Shown one piece after another: positions 33,502-42,159 of a stretch of 55,122 nt of DNA; within the stretch, counting starts at the first letter, position 1, and every line of letters starts with the position of its first letter. Source of the stretch: Lentisphaeria bacterium (GTDB taxonomy: Bacteria; Verrucomicrobiota; Lentisphaeria; Victivallales; Victivallaceae); assembly GCA_017450705.1 (NCBI GenBank), contig JAFSTC010000035.1:1-55122 (forward strand). Direction: 5' to 3'. Below the pieces are notes generated by a model. That model was not told the DNA's origin, ran no database searches, and worked only from the letters and a program-made list of their open reading frames with translations. Position numbers and translations under genes: made by a program.

Positions 33502-34683
33502 ATGAAAAAAACGCTGTTTGTCGCCCTGTTCTTTCTGGCGGCCGTGCTGGCCGCCGCTGAGGACGTCCGTCTGCTGGTGCCGGAAAAGATCTACGCCGTT
33601 CCCGGCGTGGAAATGAACGTCTACTTCAACAACATCGTTACGGTGATCAACCCCGCCAATTACGTGTTCGACGTGGATTGCAAAAAGGGCCGGAACGATC
33701 TCAAAAGATGGCGCTTCACGCCCCGGAAGGAGGACGTGGGCACCTGGGAGTGGAAGATCACCGTCATCGGCTCCTCCGGCGTGGTCGCCGAGGCGAAGTC
33801 GGAGCTTGTCGTCGTGCCGGAAGACGCCGGCAAGGGTCAACCATTCTCCCTGCTGATCGTCGGCGCCAGCCAGACCCGTCAGGGATTTTATCCCAACCGC
33901 GTGGCCGAGCTGATGAAGCGGCCGGGCAACCCCGAATTCGTCAGCATCGGGACCCGCGGAAAAGGTCCCGCCAGACACGAGGGCTACGGCGGCTGGCGCT
34001 GGGATTCGTTCCTGACCCGCTGGGGGTATGCCGGAGATGCCAAAAACGACGGCATGCACCCGAACCGTCCCCTCAACTTCAACAGTCCCTTCCTCTTTCC
34101 GGACCGGGAGGGGAAAGGGGTGTTCGATCTCAAAAAATATTTCGAGATCAACAACGGCGGCAAGGCGCCGGACGCGGTGAGTTTCCAGCTCGGCCTGAAC
34201 GACTTTTTCCTCGCCACCGATGAGACGATCGCCGAGATCACGCGGAAATCGACGGCCAATATGGAAAAACTGATCGCGAAATTCCGGGAGCTCGAGCCTG
34301 CGCCCGAGATCTTCGTTTTCCAGCATATCCCCGGTGCGGGGCAGGACGGCTTCGGACGGAGCTACGCCAACGGGAGGACCAGCTGGCAGTACCGCAAAAA
34401 TCTGGACTACTACAACCGCGCTCTGCTCAAAAAGAGCAAGGAACTCAAATTCGTCATCGTTCCCGTCTACATCAATATCGACACGGAAAACAATTACCCG
34501 CAGATCAAGGAGCCGGTCAACGAGGGGAATCCCGTCATGATCGTGCGTCAGAACAACGGCGTCCATCCCGCGAAAGCCGGGTACGATCAGATGGGCGACA
34601 CGCTCTACTGCCGGCTGAAGGCATGGCTGGCCGAGAGGGATGCGAAAAACATAACTTCCAAACAGGAACAGAAGAAAAAATGA
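33502..34683 (+). CDS. Secreted SGNH-family hydrolase (probable carbohydrate esterase), copy 1
   Basis: A 393-residue exported protein: signal peptide (KKTLFVALFFLAAVLAAAED), an Ig-like N-terminal domain (about 25-110), then an SGNH domain. The nucleophile is S123 in LLIVGASQTRQG, block III is FQLGLNDFF, and the catalytic His is H355 in NNGVHPAKAGY. The residue three before this His is Asn, where the family usually has Asp. SGNH esterases in such operons commonly remove acetyl or other acyl groups from sugars. AGGAG precedes the ATG; an in-frame TTG two codons upstream is less likely. Its TGA overlaps the next ATG (ATGA). A close paralog lies at 52403-53569. Confidence 0.85.
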   Translation: MKKTLFVALFFLAAVLAAAEDVRLLVPEKIYAVPGVEMNVYFNNIVTVINPANYVFDVDCKKGRNDLKRWRFTPRKEDVGTWEWKITVIGSSGVVAEAKSELVVVPEDAGKGQPFSLLIVGASQTRQGFYPNRVAELMKRPGNPEFVSIGTRGKGPARHEGYGGWRWDSFLTRWGYAGDAKNDGMHPNRPLNFNSPFLFPDREGKGVFDLKKYFEINNGGKAPDAVSFQLGLNDFFLATDETIAEITRKSTANMEKLIAKFRELEPAPEIFVFQHIPGAGQDGFGRSYANGRTSWQYRKNLDYYNRALLKKSKELKFVIVPVYINIDTENNYPQIKEPVNEGNPVMIVRQNNGVHPAKAGYDQMGDTLYCRLKAWLAERDAKNITSKQEQKKK

Positions 34684-35579
34684 AAAAACAGGTCATCAGC
34701 GCCACCGTAACGCCCCTTCTGGAGGACGGCAGTCTCGACAGGAAGGGCTTGAGCAACATCTTCGAACGCAACATCCGCCACGGCATCGACGGGGTTTTCC
34801 TCTTCGGCTCCATGGGGGAGTGGGGCAGTTTCTCCGACCGCTTCAAGGAAGAGGCCGTCGAATACGCCTCGCAATCCATCCGCGGCCGGATGCGGCTGCT
34901 GGTCGGGATCAACGGCACCAGCGTCTACCGCTCTCTGGAGATCATGGAGGCCTACAAAAAGTACGACTTCGCCGCCTACGTCTTCATGCCGCCGGGGAAG
35001 ACTTCCAAACTGGATCCGGTCAAGTCGACGCTGAAGATCCTCGACGCCGCCGACCGTCCGGTCTACCTTTACCACTGTCCGCCGAACAACGGCGTCAATT
35101 TCACGCTGGACCAGTTCGCGGAGATGATGAAGCATCCCAATCTTGAGGGCATCAAAAACTCCGCCTCCAACATGTGGCTGCGCCGCGAGCTGCTTCTGCT
35201 GCGTGAGGAACGCGCTTTCAAGACGCTCTTCTTCGAGGGGCAGGAGTGGGCCGCCGACGAGGCGCTCTTTTCCGGGTACGACGGCATGATCTGCGGCATG
35301 GGGGCGCTCTGCTCCAAGATGATGAAAAAACTGGCCGCGTGCGTCGATGCCGGCGACGTCAAAGGCGCCGTTGCCGCGCAGAACAACATGATCCGCCTTT
35401 TCCACGGCGTTTACGGGATCGGTCTTTCCAACGTCTGGAACGGGCAGAAGTACGCGCTGCACAAGCTCGGATTGATCTCGACGCCGCTGACGCTTGCCCA
35501 GGAGATGGATTCCCTGAACGACGCCGCCCGGGCGCGGATCGAAAAGTGCCTCGCTGACATGAAGGAGGAGCTGGACTGA
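34680..35579 (+). CDS. DHDPS/N-acetylneuraminate-lyase-family aldolase
   Basis: A 299-residue class I aldolase of the DapA/NanA superfamily. The Schiff-base lysine is K159 (LEGIKNSASN) and the catalytic tyrosine is Y131 (VYLYHCPP); GSMGEWGSF replaces the usual GTTGE loop. NGVNFTLDQF after the tyrosine resembles sialic-acid lyases more than true dihydrodipicolinate synthases. The reaction would be cleavage of a keto-acid sugar to pyruvate plus an aldehyde, but sialic acid itself is not proven. The start overlaps the stop of the SGNH gene by ATGA, and the next gene starts one base after its own stop, so the set is tightly coupled. Confidence 0.85.
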   Translation: MKKQVISATVTPLLEDGSLDRKGLSNIFERNIRHGIDGVFLFGSMGEWGSFSDRFKEEAVEYASQSIRGRMRLLVGINGTSVYRSLEIMEAYKKYDFAAYVFMPPGKTSKLDPVKSTLKILDAADRPVYLYHCPPNNGVNFTLDQFAEMMKHPNLEGIKNSASNMWLRRELLLLREERAFKTLFFEGQEWAADEALFSGYDGMICGMGALCSKMMKKLAACVDAGDVKGAVAAQNNMIRLFHGVYGIGLSNVWNGQKYALHKLGLISTPLTLAQEMDSLNDAARARIEKCLADMKEELD

Positions 35580-35580
35580 A

Positions 35581-36021
35581 ATGCTGCGTTATCAGGAAAA
35601 CAACGAACTGCACCGAGACTTTCACGGCAACACAGACAGCGCCATCCGGTACTTTGCCGGACGCTACGGCGAGGAGAAGATCAAGGAGATCCTCCGCCGC
35701 ACGGGCCATGACGTCTACAAGTCCATCCGCGAGAAACTGGCGAAGAACGACCCGTCGGAACTGCTGGAGCATCTGGTCTGGTTCTACCACAGGGAGGGGG
35801 CCGAATTCGACCTCAAGGTCACGGCAAACGAGATCCGCTTCGAGGTTTTCGAGTGCCCGGCGCACAAGCATCTGCGGCGTCTGGGCCTGCCAGTGGAACC
35901 CATCAACTGCCTCCAGACGAGCGAGGTCAATGCCGGGATGTGCGAGGGCACGGGCTGGACGAGTGCCGTGGAGCATATCGGCGACGACCACTGCGTGCAG
36001 ATCTTCAGAAAGGAAAAGTAA
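35581..36021 (+). CDS. Small protein, L-2-amino-thiazoline-4-carboxylate hydrolase-like
   Basis: A 146-residue soluble protein. LVWFYHREGAEFDLKV, then EIRFEVFECPAHKHLRRLG and NCLQTSEVNAGMCEGTG recall the ATC-hydrolase-like family (PF14196), whose conserved Cys and His residues lie in such segments. The family name comes from a cysteine-forming ring-opening enzyme, but most members have no known role, so the assignment is to a family and not a reaction. It follows the aldolase by one base and precedes another small Cys-containing protein by 3 bases. The pair may work as one unit. Confidence 0.55.
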   Translation: MLRYQENNELHRDFHGNTDSAIRYFAGRYGEEKIKEILRRTGHDVYKSIREKLAKNDPSELLEHLVWFYHREGAEFDLKVTANEIRFEVFECPAHKHLRRLGLPVEPINCLQTSEVNAGMCEGTGWTSAVEHIGDDHCVQIFRKEK

Positions 36022-36024
36022 GCC

Positions 36025-36498
36025 ATGATCCCCAGCGACCACTTCGTTCGTTTCTACAACGAGCTTTTCAAATTTCTGGAGACCCTGCCTCCCGAGGAGA
36101 TGCAGGCCTATTACCGGTCCATCAGCGAACATCAGGAAATGCACACGCTGGCCCTTTTCAAAGAGAAGGGCCTCAAAGGCATGTACGAGTACTGGGACCA
36201 CATCCGTTTCGAGGAGAACTGCGAGCTGGAGCTGGAGCTCCATGAGGACCGCCTCGTCAAGCGCATGAAAAAGTGTCCCAGCCTGAGCAAGGTCCTCGAC
36301 AACGACGCAAGTCCCTGCTACAGCTACTGCAACCACTGTCCCGGCTGGGTGATCCCCGTGCTCGAAAAGGCGGGCTACGTGGCGCAGTACGACATCATCG
36401 ATCACGGGAAGCCCTGCTGCCGGAGCGTGATCTACCCGGCGTCGTCGGGGAAGAAATCCAGCATCACGGCCAGCGAAGAGGGAAAGGCGCAAAAATGA
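36025..36498 (+). CDS. Small cysteine-rich protein of unknown function
   Basis: A 157-residue soluble protein without signal peptide. The first 80 residues look helical and acidic. The second half carries seven cysteines: KKCPSLSKVL, then SPCYSYCNHCPGWVIPV and HGKPCCRSVIYPA. The spacing could bind a metal or iron-sulfur cluster or form an active site; the HCPGW and CC parts are faintly like the ATC-hydrolase-like neighbour, so the two may be distant paralogs. Its TGA overlaps the ATG of the ceramidase-like gene (ATGA), which ties it to that enzyme. I do not assign a function. Confidence 0.75.
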   Translation: MIPSDHFVRFYNELFKFLETLPPEEMQAYYRSISEHQEMHTLALFKEKGLKGMYEYWDHIRFEENCELELELHEDRLVKRMKKCPSLSKVLDNDASPCYSYCNHCPGWVIPVLEKAGYVAQYDIIDHGKPCCRSVIYPASSGKKSSITASEEGKAQK

Positions 36499-37853
36499 AG
36501 ATCATGTTCGGGACCGCCCGCCGCTGCATCGATCCCCAGGTCCCCGTGTCTCTTGCGGGCTACTTCAACGTGCGCATGTGGGACCATGTGCTGGACGATA
36601 TCGAGGTCCGCGCCATCGTGTTCGAAAAGGGTGCCGAGACAGCCGCGATCCTGCATTTCGACCTCGTCTGCATGCCGCTGTATCTCTGCGACGCGCTCCT
36701 CGAAGGCATCCGCAAGGCGGGCCTGACCCGGTTCGGCCGGGAAAACGTCACCATGGCGGCGATCCACACCCACACGGCCCCTGAGGTGCGTTCGCGGCAG
36801 AAGGGGTTCAATCCCGATTACGTTCCGTTCCTCGTCCGGCAGGCGACGGAGGCCCTCGCCGAGGCCGCGGGGAATTTGCATGAGGGCGAACTCTTTCAGG
36901 GGCTCACCGCGGACAGCCGCTTCCTCTTCAACCGCAGATTCTGGATGAAGAACGGCCAAGTGAAGACCAATCCGGGCAAACTCAACGGCGACATCGTCCG
37001 CCCGGAGGGGGAGATCGACCCCGAGATCCCCCTGCTGGCGGTGAAGGCCGACGGGAAAATAAAACTTCTGCTCAGCAGCATCGTCAATCACTCCGACACC
37101 ATCGGCGGGACCGGCGTCTCCGCCGACTGGCCCGGTTTTTTGCGGCGGATCGTCGAGCAGGAACTGGGGCCCGGCAGCATGGTCTGCCCCCTCATCGGCG
37201 CAGAAGGCAACATCAATCACTTCGACGTGTCCAGTCCGGAAAAGCAGAACTCCTACGCCGAGGCGGAGCGTCTGGGCCGCGGCTACGCCGGGACGGTCTC
37301 CAAGGCGCTGGCCGATCTCGAACCCGTGACCGGCGAGAGTTTGCGTCCCTTCTCGGGGACCGTCGTCGTTCCGCCCCGGGAGATCCCGCAGGAGGAAATC
37401 GAGGAGGCGAAGAAAACCGTCGCCCTCTATCCCGACGAGGACATCGACAGCCGCACCTTCACCAGCGAGGATCTGGCAAAGGGCGTTCCCGCCGTGCTCA
37501 AGTACTTCGCCTCGGCCCTGCTGGAAAAGGCGTCGAACAAGGAGAACATGCGATTGTATCTCACCGGGATCGCCTTCGGGAGTTCCTTCGTGCTTGCGTC
37601 GCTGCCCAGCGAGCCCTTCACGGAGATCGGTCTTGCCGTGCGGAAGGACATTTTTGCCGGCAAGTGCTGTATGATCACGGCGCTGGCCAACGGCACGGGG
37701 ACGTACACCAACGAGAGCGGCTACATCCCCAACGCGTGGAATTACGGCCGCGGCGGCTACGAAGACGCGCCCCGGTCCAATCCCTACTCCCGGACGACCG
37801 CCTCGCGGATCCTGTGCAAGTACCGCGAGATCGCCTCCGCGCTTGAGCCCTGA
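36495..37853 (+). CDS. Neutral/alkaline ceramidase-like hydrolase
   Basis: A 452-residue protein resembling the N-terminal catalytic region of neutral ceramidases (PF04734): FGTARRCIDPQVPVSLAGYF at the start, H91-T-H93-T in MAAIHTHTAPE (zinc-site histidines), IVNHSDTIGGTGVSADWPG, and PLIGAEGNINHFD. It lacks a signal peptide and the C-terminal immunoglobulin-like domain of secreted ceramidases, so a cytoplasmic amidase acting on an N-acylated sugar or similar amide is more likely than true ceramide hydrolysis. Last gene of the long operon starting at 24302. Confidence 0.8.
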   Translation: MKIMFGTARRCIDPQVPVSLAGYFNVRMWDHVLDDIEVRAIVFEKGAETAAILHFDLVCMPLYLCDALLEGIRKAGLTRFGRENVTMAAIHTHTAPEVRSRQKGFNPDYVPFLVRQATEALAEAAGNLHEGELFQGLTADSRFLFNRRFWMKNGQVKTNPGKLNGDIVRPEGEIDPEIPLLAVKADGKIKLLLSSIVNHSDTIGGTGVSADWPGFLRRIVEQELGPGSMVCPLIGAEGNINHFDVSSPEKQNSYAEAERLGRGYAGTVSKALADLEPVTGESLRPFSGTVVVPPREIPQEEIEEAKKTVALYPDEDIDSRTFTSEDLAKGVPAVLKYFASALLEKASNKENMRLYLTGIAFGSSFVLASLPSEPFTEIGLAVRKDIFAGKCCMITALANGTGTYTNESGYIPNAWNYGRGGYEDAPRSNPYSRTTASRILCKYREIASALEP

Positions 37854-37867
37854 CGCTTTTCCCCCTG

Positions 37868-37896
37868 TTGAAAAAGCGCCTCCCCCGGTGTATGTT
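37868..37896 (+). promoter_or_regulatory. Promoter of the GH95-like gene
   Basis: TTGAAA at 37868-37873, 17 bases, TATGTT at 37891-37896. The -35 overlaps the right arm of a 7-bp hairpin (CGCTTTT at 37854-37860 with AAAAGCG at 37872-37878) that starts at the stop codon of the ceramidase-like gene. The leader to the ATG at 37953 is about 50 bases. Confidence 0.7.
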
Positions 37897-37952
37897 AAAA
37901 TACGCCGCTTCCCTGAAAAGGGACAGGGCGGTAAAACAAAGGCAGAGGCGTC

Positions 37953-39965
37953 ATGAACGGATCCGTCACATTTGAATTTCCCCTCGCCCGGCCCCATTGC
38001 GGCGTGCCGCTGGCCAACGGCGATTTCGGGGTCCTGGTCTGGGGGGAGGAGACGCTCTGCGTCACCGTCAACGAAAGCGGTCTCTGGGATCACCGGGCGG
38101 GGCGGCTCATCGACGGGCGGGACCGCTACGCCGATCTCGTCGCCTACGCGAAAGCGCACGGGTGCGACCGGGGGCTTTCCGCCATGATGCACCGGGACGC
38201 GTCGGTCACGGGGGCTCCCCACCGGCTGGCCGCGGGGCGCTTCGAGTTCCGTTTCGTTTCGGGGATCGTCCCCCGCGAGGCGAAACTGGATTACCGCACG
38301 GGCCGTCTTTGCGTGCGCCTCTCGGACCGCGCCGAGTTGATGCTTGTCGTCGTGATGAAGCATAACATCCTCTACGTGGAGGATCCCGGCCGCCGGATCG
38401 TCGCCGTGACGGCGGTCCCCGCTTCGGACATCCCCGCGGTGGCCGAGTTCAACGCCTCCTGCGGCGTGCCGCCCTACGAAAAACTCCCCGACGGCTGGCG
38501 GATCGCGCTCCCGGAGGACCCGGCCTACACGGTCCGCTGCGTCAAAACGGACTATGGCTGGAAGCTCTTTCCCGGCGACGCCTGCGACGACAGCGCCCGT
38601 GAGAGCGAAAAAGCCTTCACCGCCCGCTGGTGGGAGCATGTCTTTTCCTCTGCCGCCCGCGTGACCACGCCCGATCCCTGGTGGAATGAATTTTACGACT
38701 TCTGCCTCTACAAGCTGGCCGCGGCGACGGCGCCTTACGGCCGTGCGGCGGGACTTCAGGGCCCCTGGCACGAGGAGTACCAGCCCGCGCAATGGTCCGG
38801 GGACTTCCACTTCAACGTCAACGTGCAGATGATCTACGGCCCGCTGTGCCGTCTGGGCCTGCCCGAGTGTCAGCTGCCCCTTTTCGACATGATCGAAAGT
38901 CCCGCCTTTCAGGAGAGCATGAAGCACAACGCCCGGGCGCTCTTCGGCGTATCGGACGCCCTGTGGCAGACCCACGCCGTGGACGACCGGGGCCGCCAGT
39001 GCGGCGGCATCTCCGCCGGATCCATCCTCGATCCCGCCTGCGGCGCGTGGACGGCTCTGCTCTATTACGACCACTTCCGCCACACGGGCGACATGACTTT
39101 TCTCCGGGACCGGGCGTTCCCCTACATCTATGGCGTCATGCGGGGGTACGAGGAGATGCTGGACGACGCCTTCCACATCCCCGTGGCGATCTCGGCGGAG
39201 TACGCCGCCTCCAATCAGAACATGACCGCCGTGGCGGGGCGGGATCCCTCGTACCAGCTGGCGGCTGTGCGGAAACTTGCCGCTATCCTCATCGAGCTGG
39301 CCGCCGAATTGAAGCGGCCGGAGCGGCCCGTCTGGCGGCAGATCCTCGACAAGGTCCCGCCTTTCACGACGGTGTACGGGTACGACAGCTACGCCCGGAA
39401 CGAGGAACCGCGCATCGGCATCTGGGAGGGACAGGATCTCGACGTGTGCCACCGGCACCACTCCCATCTGGGGTGCATCTGGCCCTTTGCTTCGCTGCCG
39501 GATCCCCTTCCGCCGGAGCTGGAGCGGGTCGTCGAAAACGCCGTCACCCACTGGATCGGCCGGGGCATCGGCAAGTGGAGCGAGTGGGGGATCCCCTGGG
39601 CGTGCATCATCTTCACGCGCCGGGGGTTGAACGAGGCCCCCATGCAGCTTCTGAATCTCTGGCGCGAAATTTTCGTCAACGAGGGCCTGGCCACCGTCTA
39701 TCTGCCCCGGATGCTGAGTCTGATCGCCCACCGGCGGCACGACATCGCCCGCCCCAAGGCCGAAAGCGAGATCATGCAGCTGGACGGCTGCGGCGGATTT
39801 CTGGAGGCCTTCACCCAGATGTGCGCCTGGACGACCAACTCGGGCGAACTCCGCCTCTTCGGGGGCATGCCCCAAAAGTGGCAAAACGTGCGCATCGACG
39901 GCCTCTCTCTGCCCGGCGGGAAACGCTTGAGCGCCGGGCGGGGCGGCAAGGCGGTGATTTCCTGA
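37953..39965 (+). CDS. GH95-like six-hairpin glycosidase (alpha-L-fucosidase type)
   Basis: A 670-residue protein with the layout of GH95: an N-terminal beta-sandwich with PLANGDFGVLVWGEETLCVT then NESGLWDH (matching the GNGRLGAMVFG...NE..LW signature), then an (alpha/alpha)6 barrel with GLQGPWHEEYQPAQWSGDFH and FNVNVQMIYGPL, and LDVCHRHHSHLGCIWPF near 495. The ending GELRLFGGMPQKWQNVRIDG is the small C-terminal beta-domain. GH95 enzymes remove alpha-L-fucose or alpha-L-galactose. At 670 residues it is somewhat short, and there is no signal peptide, so it may act inside the cell. Own promoter upstream. Confidence 0.72.
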   Translation: MNGSVTFEFPLARPHCGVPLANGDFGVLVWGEETLCVTVNESGLWDHRAGRLIDGRDRYADLVAYAKAHGCDRGLSAMMHRDASVTGAPHRLAAGRFEFRFVSGIVPREAKLDYRTGRLCVRLSDRAELMLVVVMKHNILYVEDPGRRIVAVTAVPASDIPAVAEFNASCGVPPYEKLPDGWRIALPEDPAYTVRCVKTDYGWKLFPGDACDDSARESEKAFTARWWEHVFSSAARVTTPDPWWNEFYDFCLYKLAAATAPYGRAAGLQGPWHEEYQPAQWSGDFHFNVNVQMIYGPLCRLGLPECQLPLFDMIESPAFQESMKHNARALFGVSDALWQTHAVDDRGRQCGGISAGSILDPACGAWTALLYYDHFRHTGDMTFLRDRAFPYIYGVMRGYEEMLDDAFHIPVAISAEYAASNQNMTAVAGRDPSYQLAAVRKLAAILIELAAELKRPERPVWRQILDKVPPFTTVYGYDSYARNEEPRIGIWEGQDLDVCHRHHSHLGCIWPFASLPDPLPPELERVVENAVTHWIGRGIGKWSEWGIPWACIIFTRRGLNEAPMQLLNLWREIFVNEGLATVYLPRMLSLIAHRRHDIARPKAESEIMQLDGCGGFLEAFTQMCAWTTNSGELRLFGGMPQKWQNVRIDGLSLPGGKRLSAGRGGKAVIS

Positions 39966-39996
39966 GGCGGCGGGGCCGATTTTTCCGTTTTCCCCA

Positions 39997-40025
39997 TTGA
40001 AATTTCCGCCGAACGGGGGTATTTT
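39997..40025 (+). promoter_or_regulatory. Promoter of the GHL6-like gene
   Basis: TTGAAA at 39997-40002, 17 bases, TATTTT at 40020-40025. The start site would be near 40032, about 33 bases before the ATG at 40065. Confidence 0.65.
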
Positions 40026-40064
40026 TCCTGCGTGCCGCGAAAAAAATTCGGGAGAACAGCCGCG

Positions 40065-42089
40065 ATGAAAAAAGACAGTTTGCGTTTCCGCCAGATCCAT
40101 CTGGATTTCCACACCTCGCCCGCCATCCCCGGCATCGGGAAGGCCTTCGACAAAAAGCGCTGGCAGGCGAGTCTCGAGACGGCCCACGCGGACTCCGTCA
40201 CCTGTTTTTCCTGCTGCCACCACGGCTGGAGCTATCATCCGACCGAGGTCGGCGCCAGGCATCCGGGCCTTTCTTTCGACCTGCTCCGCGCCCAGATCGA
40301 CGCCGGCCACGAGATCGGCGTGAACGTGCCGATCTATCTCTCCGCCGGGCTCAACAACCGCGTGGCCGAACTTGAACCCGGCTGGCGGGAGGTCTCTCCC
40401 GAGGGGAAATTGTCCGGCTGGGCGGGCTCCCCGCTCCGGGCCGGATTCAAGAAACTGTGCTTCAACTCGCCCTATCTGGACTATTTCTGCCGCCTGACCG
40501 AAGAGGCCGCGCGCCTCTTTCCCGACGCCGACGGCATGTTCTTCGACATCATCGTCCAGGGCCAGTGCTGCTGCTCCCGCTGCCTGCGGGACATGGCGCG
40601 CGAGGGGTACGATCCCGAGAAGGAGCTGGACCGGCTGCGTTTCGCCCGCCGCACCTTGAAAAAGTATATGGAACGCGTGACGGCGGCGGCCCGGAGCGTC
40701 CGAGCCGACATGCCGGTCTTCCACAACAACGGAAATCTCCTGACGCCGGGCAACCGGGGCCTGCTGCCCTATTACAGCCATCTGGAGCTGGAGTCCCTGC
40801 CCACCGGCGGCTGGGGCTACGACCATTTCCCGCTTCTGGCGGCCTTCTGCCGCACGCTGGACCGGGACTTCCTCGGCATGACGGGCAAATTCCACACCAC
40901 CTGGGGCGAGTTCGGGGGCTTCAAGCACCCCAACGCGCTGCGGTACGAGTGCGCCGCCATGCTGGCCCAGGGGGCCCGCTGCAGCATCGGCGACCAGCTC
41001 CATCCCTCGGGCGCGCCCGACGAGAGCACCTGCCGCCTGATCGGGGCGGCCTACGCCGAAGTCGAGAAGAAGGAGCCCTGGTGCCGCGGCGCCGCCGGCG
41101 CGGCCAACGTCGCCATCCTCTCCCCCGACGGCTTCAACAAGCCGCTGAGGAAGGACGAGAACGCCGAGATCGGTCTGTCGCGTCTGCTGCTGGAGGGGCA
41201 CATCCCCTTCGACCGTCTGGACGACGGGAACGATTTTTCGCCTTACAAGGTGCTGATTCTCCCGGAGGGTCTGCGGCCCGACGCCGCCTTGAGGAAACGG
41301 TTGAAGACCTTCCTCGCGGACGGCGGCAAGCTGGTTGTCTCCGGCTCGGCGCTGCTGAAGGCGGAGAGCGAAACGCCGGCCTTCGATCTGCCGCTCCGGT
41401 ACGACGGCGAGACGGATCTCTTCCCCAACTACGTGGAGATCGCGCCGGAGTTTTCCGACGAAGTGACGACGCCCTTCGTCATGTACTATCCTTCGCAGAA
41501 GATCCGTGTCACGGGCGGGAAGTCCCTCGGGCGGGTTTACGACCCCTATTTCAACCGGGACTACCGGCATTTCTGTTCCCACCAGCACACGCCGTTCCGT
41601 CCGGAGCCCTCGGGCTTCGACGCGGGGGTACTGACGGGGAGTATCCTGTATTTCGCGCATCCGGTGTTCCGGCTGTACGCCAATTACGGCAGCGTGATTT
41701 TGAAGAACTTTCTGCTGAAGGCGCTGCGGGCGCTGATCGGGCCGGACTTGCTCGTGACGACGGATCTGCCGTCCCAGGGCCGGATCTCGCTGCTGGTGCA
41801 GAAGGCGAAGAGGCGTTACGTTTGCCACGCCCTGTACGCCGAAACGGTCCTCCGCGGGATGCGCAGCGTCCTGTACACCGACCGCATCCGCGAGAGCCAT
41901 CCGGTTCAGGTGATCGAGGAGCTCAACCCGGTTTACGGCGTGAAATTCTCTTTCCGTCTGCCGAAAAAGATAAGGAAGGTCACGCTGGAGCCCGAGGGGA
42001 CGGTCCTGCCCTTCACGGAGCGGGAGGGACTTGTCGAAGTGACGCTGGAAAAGCTTGTCTGCCACGCCATGATCGTGCTCCACTGGTGA
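40065..42089 (+). CDS. GHL6-like glycosidase with beta-galactosidase trimerisation-like domain
   Basis: A 674-residue protein without signal peptide. The N-terminal TIM barrel begins RFRQIHLDFHTSPAIPGIGK and has CFSCCHHGWSYHP, DADGMFFDIIVQGQCCCSRC and FHTTWGEFGGFKHP, features of hypothetical glycosyl hydrolase 6-type proteins. Residues about 360-540 (VAILSPDGFNKPLRKDENAE, then LEGHIPFDRLDDGNDF and VLILPEGLRPD) match the glutamine-amidotransferase-like trimerisation domain of GH42-type enzymes. The rest is a beta-sandwich. The exact substrate is unknown. The CCCSRC cluster could hold a metal. ATG at 40065 chosen: GGGAGAA precedes it and the upstream residues fall in the promoter. Confidence 0.65.
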   Translation: MKKDSLRFRQIHLDFHTSPAIPGIGKAFDKKRWQASLETAHADSVTCFSCCHHGWSYHPTEVGARHPGLSFDLLRAQIDAGHEIGVNVPIYLSAGLNNRVAELEPGWREVSPEGKLSGWAGSPLRAGFKKLCFNSPYLDYFCRLTEEAARLFPDADGMFFDIIVQGQCCCSRCLRDMAREGYDPEKELDRLRFARRTLKKYMERVTAAARSVRADMPVFHNNGNLLTPGNRGLLPYYSHLELESLPTGGWGYDHFPLLAAFCRTLDRDFLGMTGKFHTTWGEFGGFKHPNALRYECAAMLAQGARCSIGDQLHPSGAPDESTCRLIGAAYAEVEKKEPWCRGAAGAANVAILSPDGFNKPLRKDENAEIGLSRLLLEGHIPFDRLDDGNDFSPYKVLILPEGLRPDAALRKRLKTFLADGGKLVVSGSALLKAESETPAFDLPLRYDGETDLFPNYVEIAPEFSDEVTTPFVMYYPSQKIRVTGGKSLGRVYDPYFNRDYRHFCSHQHTPFRPEPSGFDAGVLTGSILYFAHPVFRLYANYGSVILKNFLLKALRALIGPDLLVTTDLPSQGRISLLVQKAKRRYVCHALYAETVLRGMRSVLYTDRIRESHPVQVIEELNPVYGVKFSFRLPKKIRKVTLEPEGTVLPFTEREGLVEVTLEKLVCHAMIVLHW

Positions 42090-42118
42090 TTTTTCCGCGG
42101 AAAAGGGAAAAATCCGGC

Positions 42119-42147
42119 TTGAAAATCGGAAAAAGCGGTGATATATT
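42119..42147 (+). promoter_or_regulatory. tRNA-Phe promoter
   Basis: TTGAAA at 42119-42124, 17 bases, TATATT at 42142-42147, 12 bases before the mature tRNA. It is the clearest consensus match in the window. A palindrome TTTTCCGCGGAAAA (42091-42104) lies just upstream, after the preceding gene's stop. Confidence 0.85.
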
Positions 42148-42159
42148 AGGTGAGAGAGT

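Noticed and set aside
30811-42083. 1,251- and 1,883-codon minus-strand open frames across the plus-strand operon
   Set aside because: They span several real genes with recognised domains on the plus strand; absence of stops is a GC-rich codon-bias effect.
42091-42104. TTTTCCGCGGAAAA palindrome after the GHL6-like gene
   Set aside because: Short, without T tract, and occurs where A/T runs are common; not strong enough as a terminator or operator.
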